From Metridium senile (Eukaryota; Cnidaria; Anthozoa; Actiniaria; Metridiidae), in contig OX459103.1 of assembly GCA_949775045.1 (NCBI GenBank), positions 13,942,036-14,006,035 on the forward strand: a stretch of 64,000 nt of DNA, written 5' to 3'. Positions within the stretch are counted from its first letter, which is position 1, and the number at the start of each line of letters is the position of its first letter. A model generated the notes under the pieces. That model saw nothing but the letters and a program-made list of their open reading frames with translations. It had not been told where the DNA came from and ran no database searches. Positions 42,201 through 44,800 of this stretch are shown here, piece by piece. The position numbers and the translations under genes are program-made.

Positions 42201-44800
42201 AAAGAATATAAAAATTGACATTAATGAATAATTAATTATTTTCTATTATAACCGACTTTTCATTTTTTGTATGTTTTTTTTTACCTTCATCAGCACCTTC
42301 GGCTATTGACACCAACTAAAACAAAAAAAATTAACCAATGTTAACGTCTACAATCAAAACTATTTCAGATAACTGCTTTTAATGGACTGTGAACCACTAG
42401 GCGACAAGTATCTAACAAGTAGAATGTATGTGAATGTGTGCGTGAAAGGAATTAGAGAGACGATTTGTGATTTCTATATTATTTTTTTATATTAAATTGT
42501 GTTCCACGCTTGGCATAAATGACCTCAAAATCGATCATTTGGGCGTATTTTAAAATGTTTACGTTTGACTTTCATCAAACTTGGCAGGAATATAGTAATA
42601 AATCAGACAAATTCAATTTGATGATTTTTAGCGTTATTGCTATGATTGTGACGTCATAATGACGTCAAAACCTCGTTTTCCAATGGTATTTGATATAATT
42701 TCAAATTGATTCAAACGTCGTAAAACTGCACTGTATGACAGTACTTGATATAGATAACATCAATTCGAAAACCGTTTTTCGATTGGACAAGTCAGTGAAA
42801 AGTTATTAAATTCTTAATATCCATAATTTTCCCGCCATTTTTTTGGCGGGAATAATTATTTGAAAACCTTTGGAAAAACTTTCGCTTCATTCATCTTTTC
42901 GAGTTTATATCAACGTCGCACTAAAATTCGTACATCTACTACACCAGTCATGACCTAAAATCGTATGTTTTTAGTTTTTTGAATTTTTAAGCCCAAACGT
43001 AGATATTAAGGTGAGAAATATTGCATACGTCACTATGACGTCACATAAATTCTAAAATGCCTATATAAGCTTACCAAATAACAATTTTACAACTTTTTTT
43101 AAGTAACAACACTTGTTTATCGTTTTTCGAAAATTTCAATTAAGTAGATGCGTCTTTTTACCACTTTTAAGGTCATATTATAATTCAATATGACGTCAAA
43201 TTGTATGACGTCACAAAAACTATAAACCCTTATAACTCTAGTTAGAAATGTCAGTGGGAGATCCGGTTAACGTCTAAATATTTATCACAATATACCTATT
43301 CAGACCAACTAGAATAATCAATACATTGATAAAGGATAAGAAATAACCATAAAAGGAAATGTCATCTGTGACGTCATAGAAACGTCAGAGTATCATTAAA
43401 ATATAAAATTTTATAAATTGTCATTTCTGTAATGTGCTGTAAAAATTATAGCTTTTTTGGACTTCACATCATAAAGTAAATAGGTTTTCCAAGTTTTAAG
43501 GACGTTTCTGATGATCGTTTTTGAGTTCATTTATGCCAAGCGTGGTTCTAAATTAGTGTGAAAACGCTCAACAAACAAGACACGTTAACAACGTATTATT
43601 ATTGTTATTTTATAGCACTAGAATTAACACGTATAGCAATCTGATTGAGGCGTACTTAATGAGGGCACACAGCACGCGCGTTTGCATGTTAATCAAATAA
43701 GTCGATTAGTATTCTATAGAAAAGAAAAAGCAAACTTGCTAGCTGTGCTGTGATGTGTTTGGTATTGTATGCAGAGAAGTGTTGAGATCGCGTCGTGCTT
43801 CTCTTAGCACTTCTCTCGTGCTCTGTCAATTCCCGCGCGCTTTAGACCACAACACTCTCTTCACTTCTGCTACAAAGAATAGTTGTAGTACAATTCATAG
43901 ATCCACTATCCATTGTGTTCTATCTTAGTTACTGTTGCTACGTCCGACAAGCCAATTAGGGGTTTCTCAAAATACAGCACGAATATACATAGATTGTAAA
44001 ATGTTATAAGTCTGTCTTGGAATTTATGTACTCTAAGAGTACGTTATGAAGAAACAGTAGATGCGGCAAATCTTTTTATGATGTTTGTCGGACATTCTAT
44101 ATTCCAGTGGTAATACTGCGCAATTGTTTCATATTCACTCAAGCAAATTGTGGGTCTATGAATTACAGCGCGACGCGCAAAAGTATGGCCACTTTAATAT
44201 ATATATATTCACATACTTCTATGCACGGACTTTATGCTGCGAGTTTTTACACGCCTTATTCGGTAAAATCAGACAACCTCACATCAAAGATGCCTGTTTA
44301 AAGTACCAACTCCCGTGCATAGAAATATGAGAATACATTAAATGTGGTCATACTTTTGCGCGTCGCGCTGTAAAGTTAAAATTAAAAAAGGTTAATATAT
44401 CAAAAATTATGTACATTATCAAAACATTTTTGCAAATCCGTGGCAAGACTCGAAAAATATAGATTTTGCTAATATTTTAACCATAGGTAGGGCTTCGTTC
44501 GTTCGTTCGTTCGTTCGTTCATCCCTCCCTTCCTTCCTTCCTTCCTTCCTTCCTTCCTTCCTTCCTTCCTTCCTTCCTTCCTTCCTTCCTTCCTTCCTTC
44601 CTTCCTTCCTTTTTTTCCTTCTTTGCTTCCTTCCTTCCTTTATCTTTTTTTCCTTCTCTATCTACGAATGATGTACGTATAAATATCTCTGAATTAACAC
44701 CAATAAAAACTTCTAAAAGTACGAATAAAAGTGTTCAAATTGTATGGCATTTCTTACTCACCTTGAAAAGCAAGGATATCAAATACCAAGATAGAAACAT
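4943..44800 (-). CDS. Secreted discoidin(x3)-Ig-D8C-PAN mosaic protein (multi-exon gene)
   Basis: Reconstructed from compatible GT-AG junctions on the minus strand. Exons in transcript order: 44800-44762, 42315-42285, 41807-41497, 39871-39733, 37743-37436, 36679-36538, 32484-32234, 20874-20809, 19893-19743, Ig exon(s) in 18927-8038, 7732-7529, 7198-7016, 5220-4943. With one 261-nt Ig exon the total is 2364 nt (787 aa plus stop). The protein has a signal peptide, three F5/8 type C domains (usually glycan, lipid or matrix binding), one or more Ig domains, a D8C domain with eight cysteines and a C-terminal PAN/Apple domain. There is no transmembrane segment, so it is probably extracellular. Every domain boundary is a phase-1 intron, the classic exon-shuffling pattern. 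Introns are almost wholly tandem repeats or transposons. I know of no named orthologue; an adhesion or recognition role is inferred from domains only. Confidence 0.8.
5290..6950. repeat. Minisatellite of ~66-74 bp units filling an intron
   Basis: More than 20 tandem units of the form gagtaactgtggatgcatcg followed by atttactcggttattcgggt and aaccactactcagttgtttg. Left-hand units carry gtgcagtgcat (about 73 bp). Right-hand units carry gttcttgtagt (about 66 bp), so two subfamilies are arranged in blocks. It occupies nearly all of the intron between the PAN exon and the second D8C exon. Confidence 0.92.
7016..7198 (-). CDS. Mosaic gene exon: D8C domain, second half
   Basis: 183 nt, phase 1-1, between cattgtag and AATG|GTGAGT. 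It encodes [25 protein letters not shown] and FYLYKLKK, ending near AYC. This supplies D8C cysteines 4-8, including the diagnostic CC pair and the C-x-x-F-Y-x-Y-x-L motif. It is followed by a short linker before the PAN exon. Confidence 0.8.
7225..7527. repeat. (CACCAT)n microsatellite forming an entire intron
   Basis: It consists of caccat hexamers passing into (cat)n and catcatcac at the right edge. It occupies practically the whole intron between the two D8C exons, and its first repeat overlaps the donor at 7528-7527. The His- or Asp/Gly-rich open frames here are by-products of the repeat. Confidence 0.93.
7529..7732 (-). CDS. Mosaic gene exon: D8C domain, first half
   Basis: 204 nt, phase 1-1. 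It encodes [11 protein letters not shown], then [16 protein letters not shown] and [13 protein letters not shown]. With the next exon it supplies cysteines 1-3 of eight, and the W-Y-K-x-x-G...Y-R-I and C-V-x-x-x-x-C pattern of the D8C module seen next to ZP domains in uromodulin, GP2 and OIT3 proteins. The donor ACAG|GTGATGATG forms the first unit of the intronic microsatellite. Confidence 0.78.
7830..8030. repeat. Degenerate GATTAC repeat
   Basis: Imperfect runs of gattac/gattctaac between the first D8C exon and Ig copy G. Equivalent blocks recur at the low-coordinate side of every Ig unit (9045-9165, 11115-11250, 12480-12605, 14645-14770, 15960-16110, 18490-18640). Confidence 0.85.
8038..8262 (-). 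pseudogene. Ig exon copy G (acceptor region deleted, last in transcript order)
   Basis: Ig core intact, with EHDKVSLTC in place of EHSNVSLTC and TKKQKG in place of TKEQEG; it is the most diverged copy. It is the copy adjacent to the D8C exons. Its donor context is AAAAG|GTAAGT, with phase preserved. It lacks the canonical acceptor. Confidence 0.6.
8505..9030. repeat. Gataatgataac microsatellite of Ig unit 1
   Basis: A 12-bp-type repeat built from gataatgataac, gatgatgataac and gatatc variants. Related blocks fill the other Ig units at 9670-11115, 11755-12478, 13115-14640, 15285-15955, 16635-18485 and 19170-19715. The repeats are multiples of six, which gives long meaningless open frames on both strands. 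Confidence 0.95.
9197..9421 (-). pseudogene. Ig exon copy F (acceptor region deleted)
   Basis: Ig core intact, with two substitutions relative to copy A (VGSLPM for VGGLPM and TQGINAK for TQGSNAK). The acceptor deletion is shared with copies C-E and G. The donor is intact. Confidence 0.6.
11280..11504 (-). pseudogene. Ig exon copy E (acceptor region deleted)
   Basis: It has the same acceptor deletion and the same potential AAAG|AG acceptor, and the Ig core is intact. It has NFNFVKEPS where copies F and G have HFNFVKEPS (one base change in the intron-derived sequence). The donor is AAGG|GTAAGT. Confidence 0.6.
12637..12861 (-). pseudogene. Ig exon copy D (acceptor region deleted)
   Basis: It carries the same deletion as copy C, with Ig core and donor intact ([17 protein letters not shown]). 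It is identical to copy E in protein and differs by a few bases in DNA, showing a very recent duplication. The intronic flank reads through into a continuous open frame but has no independent start signal. Confidence 0.6.
14804..15028 (-). pseudogene. Ig exon copy C (acceptor region deleted; possible 225-nt exon)
   Basis: The core Ig sequence from PSNIIAYE to SLEIKG and the donor are intact. The canonical acceptor and first 12 codons found in copies A and B are gone. A TTTTAATTTTGTTAAAG|AG site directly precedes CCGTCAAAC and would give a phase-1 start, so the copy could still be spliced as a 225-nt exon lacking the first beta strand. It is either a decayed exon or an altered one. Confidence 0.6.
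16138..16398 (-). CDS. Ig exon copy B (complete)
   Basis: Same 261-nt phase 1-1 structure and the same acceptor and donor as copy A. It is nearly identical in protein, with a D for V replacement near the end (KDYSLEIK). Both Ig cysteines and the Trp are retained. It could be used together with or instead of copy A without changing frame. Confidence 0.85.
18667..18927 (-). CDS. Ig exon copy A (complete, first in transcript order)
   Basis: 261 nt, phase 1-1, acceptor tagtattacag-type (reads ctattacag|GTGCAC) and donor AAGG|GTAAGT. The product starts [20 protein letters not shown], then [18 protein letters not shown] and GIYVCQATN. It has the two Ig cysteines, the core Trp and the Y-x-C motif of an I-set/V-like domain. 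It follows F5/8C exon 9 directly and could join it in frame. Confidence 0.88.
19170..19715. repeat. Gataatgataac microsatellite beside F5/8C exon 9
   Basis: The last block of the Ig-array microsatellite, ending about 25 bp from the donor of F5/8C exon 9. It includes gataatgataatgatagc variants and becomes degenerate near 19480-19700. Confidence 0.93.
19743..19893 (-). CDS. Mosaic gene exon 9: third F5/8C domain, C-terminal part
   Basis: 151 nt, phase 0 to phase 1. It begins [12 protein letters not shown], and the discoidin close is [21 protein letters not shown], written here as [13 protein letters not shown] then YQSQWVPC. The tail ATVIGRRK lacks the usual final Cys. The donor AAAAG|GTAGCA lies about 20 bp from the start of the Ig-array microsatellite. 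Confidence 0.85.
19973..20712. repeat. 34-bp minisatellite with a TGACTCA motif in each unit
   Basis: About 22 tandem copies of a 34-bp unit that reads catgactcagtctacacct then ctcaggggaacaaag. Variants (ggggaac/ggcgaac; acacc/actcc/acccc) recur in a patterned order. Every intact unit contains TGACTCA, the AP-1 (TRE) consensus. It lies in the intron between exons 8 and 9 of the mosaic gene. Confidence 0.93.
20809..20874 (-). CDS. Mosaic gene exon 8: 66-nt connecting exon of the third F5/8C domain
   Basis: A phase 0-0 exon flanked by gtgtag and AAG|GTAAGG, encoding 22 residues that begin [16 protein letters not shown]. This is exactly the strand-and-Trp segment (S-Y-S-x-D-x-x-x-W) missing between WVSEYK and [12 protein letters not shown]. 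It lies about 11.4 kb downstream of exon 7, on the far side of the LINE/BEL insertion. It is too short to be obvious except by domain logic. Confidence 0.8.
20890..21375. repeat. Tandem ~60-bp repeat interrupted by a MITE
   Basis: Units of tatttattatatccacatcc plus actggatatgaccaatcata occur at about 20907-20955 and three more times at 21227-21375. The MITE at 20961-21221 is inserted between the first and second units. Confidence 0.8.
20961..21221. mobile_element. MITE with ~58-bp inverted arms
   Basis: The left arm begins acacctaatccaaaaaacgt and the right arm ends acgttttttggattaggtgt, its exact inverse. The arms extend through gccgcacagtcctcgcgcca / tggcgcgaggactgtgcggc. The insertion is flanked by TA-rich sequence inside a tandem repeat. 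The same tip (acacct...aacgttgtc) occurs at 36894-37132. Confidence 0.82.
21376..21583. other. Probable 5' flank or untranslated start of the LINE
   Basis: No host exon is seen. The open frame of LINE ORF1 extends back to a stop at 21560-21562 without an ATG near its start, so the LINE 5' boundary probably lies within or just upstream of this stretch. Confidence 0.4.
21584..22843 (+). CDS. LINE ORF1 with an SGNH-hydrolase (esterase) domain
   Basis: About 419 codons in an open frame with no ATG near its start, so the true start is unknown or lost by truncation. The acidic middle ([16 protein letters not shown]) precedes a heptad-like stretch around residues 150-185 ([15 protein letters not shown]), suggesting a coiled coil. 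The C-terminal third has SGNH blocks: GDSITK (nucleophile Ser), GTNN (block III Asn) and GLHLNRQG (catalytic His). CR1-group ORF1 proteins are known to carry such esterase domains. The stop is a single TGA, and ORF2 continues in the same frame. Confidence 0.82.
   Translation: MGIDVCHIHLSNSNGGYHFFKCSAASINFYPGTCTLLVQGPKADAIRKRIIDKSKKEPVKINDEISCQTQSESRSAAVGDESSCHSVPSDQQSSMAARDDISEVSSCSEGDDDDDESTDSDVEEIQSKDSKHTCNCSDIINSLNHKLSRLEGKFDTFINSQNLYQQDLVSKIKSLEEEKSGLMIALRVLANSAPCNSNRTDPPPSSSISTTQASENLRESFIAGSQFVGDSTQSTTNKPVDKPVSKSLKSNNKDETDVIIIGDSITKNVQGHKLSRKLKVKSVSFPGATIEDTTDFIKPYLRRKPKNLIIHVGTNNIKSDKPKSIKSKLANLIQNIKKDHTSVRIAVSSLTTRKDDPALTSKISSVNKSLEQYCKSNDIDFINNKSVDSTCINRGGLHLNRQGTVNLAANFRNYLHNLV
22844..25254 (+). 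CDS. LINE ORF2, 5' part: AP endonuclease and reverse transcriptase
   Basis: The frame follows the ORF1 TGA directly, and the first in-frame ATG lies well inside the endonuclease. The endonuclease shows [31 protein letters not shown] and SDHNLV near its end. The RT shows [54 protein letters not shown] and the active-site LYADD. The sequence is open up to the BEL insertion. The apparent C-terminal tail that runs on to 25318 is encoded by the BEL LTR and does not belong to the LINE. Confidence 0.88.
25255..25453 (+). repeat. BEL/Pao 5' LTR
   Basis: 199 bp, starting TGTTAG and ending AAACA (TG...CA). It differs from the 3' LTR by one extra T in the attattgtttctgac region near 25370. The polyadenylation-like signal aataaag lies near 25400. 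The LINE reading frame runs on into this LTR as far as a TGA at 25316-25318. Confidence 0.95.
25457..25474 (+). other. Primer binding site, tRNA-Tyr type
   Basis: TGGTCCTTCGAGCCGGAT starts three bases after the 5' LTR. It is complementary to a tRNA 3' end with CCA and an acceptor-strand TCGAAGG, matching metazoan tRNA-Tyr, whose 5' acceptor strand is CCTTCGA. Confidence 0.8.
25589..31318 (+). CDS. BEL/Pao Gag-Pol polyprotein (1909 aa)
   Basis: ATG in a good context (caagATGGCC). Residues about 16-48 resemble a SAP motif ([24 protein letters not shown]). The Gag core of the DUF1759 type begins near 213 ([20 protein letters not shown]). Zinc-knuckle-like Cys/His clusters lie at about 449-520. 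The aspartic protease (VLLDSGSQ) is near 559. The Pao RT spans about 850-1000 (CRIVFDAS, active-site YVDD near 975). RNase H is near 1156 (GFGDAS), and the integrase zinc region near 1468. The integrase core runs from about 1537 to 1653, with [13 protein letters not shown] and the Glu in [16 protein letters not shown]5641-like C-terminus follows. There are no stops or frameshifts. The last 21 or so codons and the stop (31316-31318) are supplied by the 3' LTR. Confidence 0.95.
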   Translation: MAATEDELFVNSLEDDLLRMSVEQLRKLLREKGLSTQGKKKLLIKRLVKASELSNSIANNHKDKPSNNNKLAHASPPQDEGDRNSTTRTTTQQCLEEKYEQSKRRMKILKGDVEALSIDVFELSQSSNNKIKMQMRSQRLNECRFLCLDLREDFISTTVEEDDIETKLHGCKEILNEIDKAIDIAQEYIEKEICKSTAAESITSSSSKDTRQNLKLPKIELPTYNGDLLKFQNFWDQFEAAVHKNDDLPDIQKFTYLRSVLKGSALQTVEGFEVTGANYLPAVEALKHRYGRKRIIISSLIKSIINLEPTTSMSAHALRELHDTLKNRTRALEALGEQPMTHACILLPMFETKLPPRLLEKWELELADVSDEKIDLDMFFKFLNRQLVSKEAGERNQSTSSPNSEKIQHATVNYNTRGRSEKKPTHTRQERTTTASTLHVVCNTNPVCTLCKSNHDLAECKELSKRNISERWQIVKSNKLCFNCLKPSHNKHYSKICRQPKCSVANCGKHHHQLLHEQPTPTLSGFASTNVEKPMETLLPTAVAELSANGQTIQARVLLDSGSQRSYIRKNIAEAVGLKGPTESISVTTLGGNTSETKRLQRVKFSLSEVNNHSPDIAVTIEALAIPKICNQLGPVKLNLHDNIHLRNLNFADSYPRDSVEVDVLIGADFYYSFVTGNCIKGSSPNSPTAVESILGWILTGPVVGASKSTTSMFAVVENTEITRTLKRFWELEAIGIAKDECPRQSKEEQCAVEDFNRGLKFDGSNYEVQLPWKPNHADLTNNYQHALKRLEGVERKLHRDPVKAKTYSDAINQYVERGFAEEVHDKEKESKNIKYLPHHAVFRDDKATTKCRIVFDASAKDGQDVSLNDCILPGPALQPNLASVLIRFRTHKIGLLADVEKMFLQIKIARSDQDVHRYLWRDLNSDEEPRIYRMKRLTFGLNCSPFLAIATIHAHVTGYLDTFPRAARELLDNMYVDDCLTGAETEESALELKRGLTTIMKAAGFNLTKWASNSQQVIDSTQSEQNESPSIVNLTTQAESTKALGVSWDLKSDCFRFVPPQAVLASCVSPTKRTVLSHAARVFDPLGLITPFTVRVKILFQELWRRGLDWDDPLENDIQKEWSAWQTELPKLADVTIARCFGEGIGRDSEVEIHGFGDASPKAYGAAVYIRITDEGGHITTQLVMSKSRVAPVKTVSLPRLELLAALVNARLVTYVAETLSVDSNHIVCYTDSMVALHWIRRNSALWKPFVANRVAEIQELCEPKCWKYCPTKDNPADLLTRGISCSEMAKSELWWKGPSWLSLCTEAPPPGLKDINQQMPEECDKERRAVHTHAAVVSKPSLDMTRYDSWLKVKRVTAYVQRAAHLFKTKNKPSQTEPTVDELNKAELQCIRWIQQETYQSEYTLLKTGSTIPNNSRILKLDPYFDKEDQLIKVGGRLQFAEIPENVKHPMILPHGHPVVERIVLDTHKHLLHAGPEAVLSSLRQKIWLTQGRREVKRIIRRCVTCQKQKVKACTQKMGPLPVERVTPSLPFTHIGIDFAGPLYIKEGSSTKKSYVCIFTCASSRMIHLELTVSLTTDEFLQAFARMTGRRGLCSTIWSDNAKTFKSASKQLKKLYDSTKVECRLPADMIDQDNIKAEMSARGIKWKFITERSPWRGGWWERMVRSVKEPLRKILGKALLTYSELNTLLIKIESVVNSRPLTAVSDDPRDPVPITPAHLTIGRPLQSIPEDLEDYQKDSSNKAIGRYLYLLRLLNQYWGRWQKEYLHQLNVRNKWFKEETPIRVGDIVMISEDNVSRVNWTLAKVEKVYTGKDKLIRTATVRTQRGVLNRPVQRLHKLEVETSSCQQQQKRDFSPNGGETCISPVQSCKPTDTLDVVPKPVGQSGEDVRARTSRYGRPLRAPQRYEH
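31242..31254 (+). other. BEL/Pao polypurine tract
   Basis: AAAGTGGGGAAGA directly abuts the TG start of the 3' LTR, as expected for the plus-strand primer. It also lies inside the polyprotein reading frame. Confidence 0.85.
31255..31452 (+). repeat. BEL/Pao 3' LTR
   Basis: 198 bp, TG...CA, identical to the 5' LTR except for one missing T. It contains the polyprotein stop codon at 31316-31318. It is followed by the TGTAC target duplication and the resumed LINE sequence. Confidence 0.95.
31453..31971 (+). CDS. LINE ORF2, 3' part after the insertion
   Basis: It continues the ORF2 frame immediately after the target duplication. It contains the post-RT conserved segment typical of CR1/Jockey-type ORF2: [46 protein letters not shown] and [15 protein letters not shown]. 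It ends at TAG 31969-31971. There is no internal frameshift, so the LINE was probably intact in ORF2 before it was interrupted. Confidence 0.85.
   Translation, partial: CTLKSIKSLINRDNMIKVYKATIEPYFDYCSLVWDGIDATLTNKLQILHNRAARIITGSPYLTVRTNDMFKQLNWKKLYQRRLKQKAIMMFKVVNGLAPPYLIDMFSKKQSSKTYGLRGSIKDLQLPKVRTDYYKTSFAFTGAKLWNSLPNRIKEQETLKSFNKELEKYDFQ
31972..32233. other. LINE 3' tail and short intronic spacer
   Basis: It holds the LINE 3' untranslated tail up to the (ATT)n at about 32158-32173, then a few dozen bases of host intron before the F5/8C exon ends at 32234. No gene is seen. Confidence 0.6.
32234..32484 (-). CDS. Mosaic gene exon 7: third F5/8C domain, N-terminal part
   Basis: 251 nt, phase 1 to phase 0, between aatcttcag and AAG|GTAACA. 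It shows [29 protein letters not shown] and [21 protein letters not shown]. This copy is split once more than the first two domains: it stops after WVSEYK and needs the 66-nt exon at 20809-20874. It has no opening Cys, but has an internal Cys in IWCAGV. A GTTATC-type satellite lies just upstream of its acceptor. Confidence 0.85.
32525..33515. repeat. GTTATC/GTTGTC-type satellite, block 1
   Basis: It has hexamers cgttat/cgttgt with a recurring cgtcaattat spacer. It sits in the intron upstream of F5/8C exon 7, starting about 40 bp from that exon's acceptor. The reverse complement resembles the gataacgata microsatellite of the Ig array. Ser/Leu and Arg/Tyr open frames are repeat artefacts. Confidence 0.93.
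33530..33795. mobile_element. Interspersed hairpin element, copy 1 of 3
   Basis: It includes an imperfect hairpin: ctgtgctgtatgcagttata then aagcac, with gcgtgctttataactgcaca as the inverse arm, and gagaagcac...gtgcttctc inside. Related sequences occur at 43640-43870 and 62695-62880. It splits the GTTATC satellite into two blocks. Confidence 0.7.
33800..35815. repeat. GTTATCGTTGTCGTCAATTATC satellite, block 2
   Basis: Two kilobases built from three interchangeable modules (tcgttatcgttgtcgtcaat, extended by cgttgt or cgttat). Longer strings of modules recur in the same order, so it has higher-order structure. It is intronic to the mosaic gene, between exons 6 and 7. Confidence 0.95.
35820..36287. 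other. Intronic sequence without recognised features
   Basis: AT-rich single-copy-looking DNA between the satellite and the fold-back element. I see no exon, RNA gene or repeat worth naming. Confidence 0.5.
36288..36476. mobile_element. Fold-back element
   Basis: The arms gcgccatcttgaaaggtagc, cgggcctttgcatcgaagcg and agaggaacgttgagcttgca are matched by their inverses after a loop of about 40 bp (36365-36410). The right arm ends ctttcaagatggcgc. It lies about 60 bp from F5/8C exon 6. Confidence 0.75.
36538..36679 (-). CDS. Mosaic gene exon 6: second F5/8C domain, C-terminal half
   Basis: 142 nt, phase 0 to phase 1, between tatcttcag and AGAG|GTAATA. It encodes [12 protein letters not shown] followed by the domain end [19 protein letters not shown]. 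There is no closing Cys, matching the missing opening Cys in exon 5, so this domain lacks the usual terminal disulfide. Confidence 0.88.
36894..37132. mobile_element. MITE with acacctatttcaat tips
   Basis: The left arm acacctatttcaattaacgt continues to tgtccatctggaatggttga. The right arm is tcaaccattccagatggaca then acgtttattgaaataggtgt. The arms are about 65 bp. The tip motif is shared with the MITE at 20961-21221 and with fragments at 3605-3630 and 62055-62085. Confidence 0.8.
37137..37410. mobile_element. MITE-like element, family with gacggagtgaacggcgaacg
   Basis: It has inverted ends with ggcgaacggcgattgcacga near the left and tcgtgcgttcgccgttcact near the right. A second copy in opposite arrangement is at 60655-60925. 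The two copies share the interior phrases ggatatgttgtatg and tttctggatt or its inverse. Confidence 0.7.
37436..37743 (-). CDS. Mosaic gene exon 5: second F5/8C domain, N-terminal half
   Basis: 308 nt, phase 1 to phase 0. It carries the canonical [17 protein letters not shown] start, then [19 protein letters not shown] and [16 protein letters not shown]. The opening Cys normally preceding PLGM is absent. The donor CAG|GTTGGA is weaker than usual. An in-frame upstream ATG exists, but the phase and tattgtag acceptor argue for an internal exon. Confidence 0.88.
37744..38400. repeat. Intron with a TCGCATG heptanucleotide array
   Basis: It contains about ten tandem copies of gtcgcat at 37820-37890. 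The rest is intronic sequence without a recognisable exon. Confidence 0.7.
38410..39358 (+). mobile_element. 5'-truncated LINE fragment (RT C-terminus), frameshifted
   Basis: It begins within the RT ([20 protein letters not shown]) and continues to the post-RT region ([44 protein letters not shown]). It ends after KTYLFKQAF in a third frame, with aataaagt(ATT)n at 39340-39358. Frameshifts near 38620 and a stop near 39007 make it a dead copy. It is another CR1/Jockey-type family than the LINE at 21584. It lies antisense in an intron of the mosaic gene. Confidence 0.82.
39360..39732. other. Intronic sequence, nothing recognised
   Basis: Between the LINE tail and the F5/8C exon 4 donor. No gene or clear repeat structure is visible. 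Confidence 0.5.
39733..39871 (-). CDS. Mosaic gene exon 4: first F5/8C domain, C-terminal half
   Basis: 139 nt, phase 0 in and phase 1 out, between tttttag and GCAG|GTAAGA. It encodes the discoidin closing motif [16 protein letters not shown] followed by CMRAEIYGC. The final Cys would pair with the opening Cys of exon 3, completing a full F5/8C domain. Confidence 0.85.
39872..40240. other. Intronic sequence, nothing recognised
   Basis: Single-copy-looking intron between exon 4 and the palindrome at 40241. The short open frames are not supported by homology. Confidence 0.5.
40241..40316. mobile_element. Near-perfect 75-bp palindrome
   Basis: caacctcgttcccagggccc, then tctcccttcgcttttg, is followed by its inverse ending ggcacgaggttg. 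A shorter relative is at 41427-41475 (caacctcgttcccagaagcg ... ctgggaacgaggttg). These are interspersed palindromic repeats. Confidence 0.85.
40318..40712. repeat. Minisatellite of tacagcgaccaccccc units
   Basis: Degenerate 15-18-bp units (cgaccacccc, tatacagcgacca, ccattaagcga) repeat over about 390 bp, often as 34-bp dimers alternating tatacagc and catttagc. Intronic. Confidence 0.88.
40713..41426. other. Intronic sequence, nothing recognised
   Basis: No exon or clear repeat is visible between the minisatellite and the short palindrome at 41427. Confidence 0.5.
41497..41807 (-). CDS. Mosaic gene exon 3: first F5/8C domain, N-terminal half
   Basis: Phase 1 in, phase 0 out, 311 nt. It begins with a Cys (DCNDPLI), as discoidin domains commonly do. 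It has the central signatures NLQIDLG, WVAIQG and the [11 protein letters not shown] strand. A Ser-rich stretch ([10 protein letters not shown]) replaces the usual start of the spike region. The donor is GTG|GTAAGC. Confidence 0.85.
41808..42284. other. Intron between exons 2 and 3
   Basis: It has a G-rich run at 41878-41900 and a purine/AT-rich stretch with repeated aatgaatg and aaataaat words. There is no coding evidence. Confidence 0.55.
42285..42315 (-). CDS. Mosaic gene exon 2: 31-nt micro-exon completing the signal peptide
   Basis: Acceptor ttttgttttag and donor GAAG|GTAAAA flank a 31-nt exon that enters in phase 0 and leaves in phase 1. It encodes [10 protein letters not shown]. It supplies the polar cleavage region and connects the leader to the first discoidin exon. 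Its assignment rests on frame and phase agreement with both neighbours. Confidence 0.65.
42497..43550. mobile_element. Non-autonomous TIR element of about 1.05 kb
   Basis: The left end ttccacgcttggcataaatg then acctcaaaatcgatcat is matched by the inverse right end atgatcgtttttgag, ttcatttatgccaagcgtgg. The interior is non-coding and contains at least six TGACGTCA or TGACGTCAC sites (about 42648, 42658, 43034, 43190, 43205, 43370). It lies in intron 1 of the mosaic gene. Confidence 0.8.
43640..43870. mobile_element. Interspersed hairpin element, copy 2 of 3
   Basis: It shares gcacacagcacgcgcgtttg, gagaagtgttgag and gtgcttctcttagcacttct with the copy at 33530-33795. Degenerate. Confidence 0.65.
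44155..44375. mobile_element. Fold-back element with acagcgcgacgcgcaaaagt tips
   Basis: The left arm ttacagcgcgacgcgcaaaa then gtatggccac is matched by the inverse right arm gtggtcatacttttgcgcgt then cgcgctgtaa. The interior also pairs (ctatgcacggac / cccgtgcatag). Non-coding. Confidence 0.82.
44490..44650. repeat. (GTTC)n then (TTCC)n microsatellite
   Basis: Six gttc units precede about 25 ttcc units and a degenerate pyrimidine tail. It is about 110 bp downstream of the donor of mosaic exon 1. Confidence 0.95.
44762..44800 (-). CDS. Mosaic gene exon 1: start codon and signal peptide
   Basis: ATG at 44800-44798 opens a hydrophobic start, [13 protein letters not shown], and ends at a strong donor AAG|GTGAGTAAG (phase 0). 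It reads on in frame into [10 protein letters not shown] of the next exon, giving a typical secretory signal peptide with a small-residue cleavage region near AEGA. A tttattgtag acceptor-like site about 60 bp upstream (near 44853) may begin this exon after an untranslated first exon. Confidence 0.7.
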
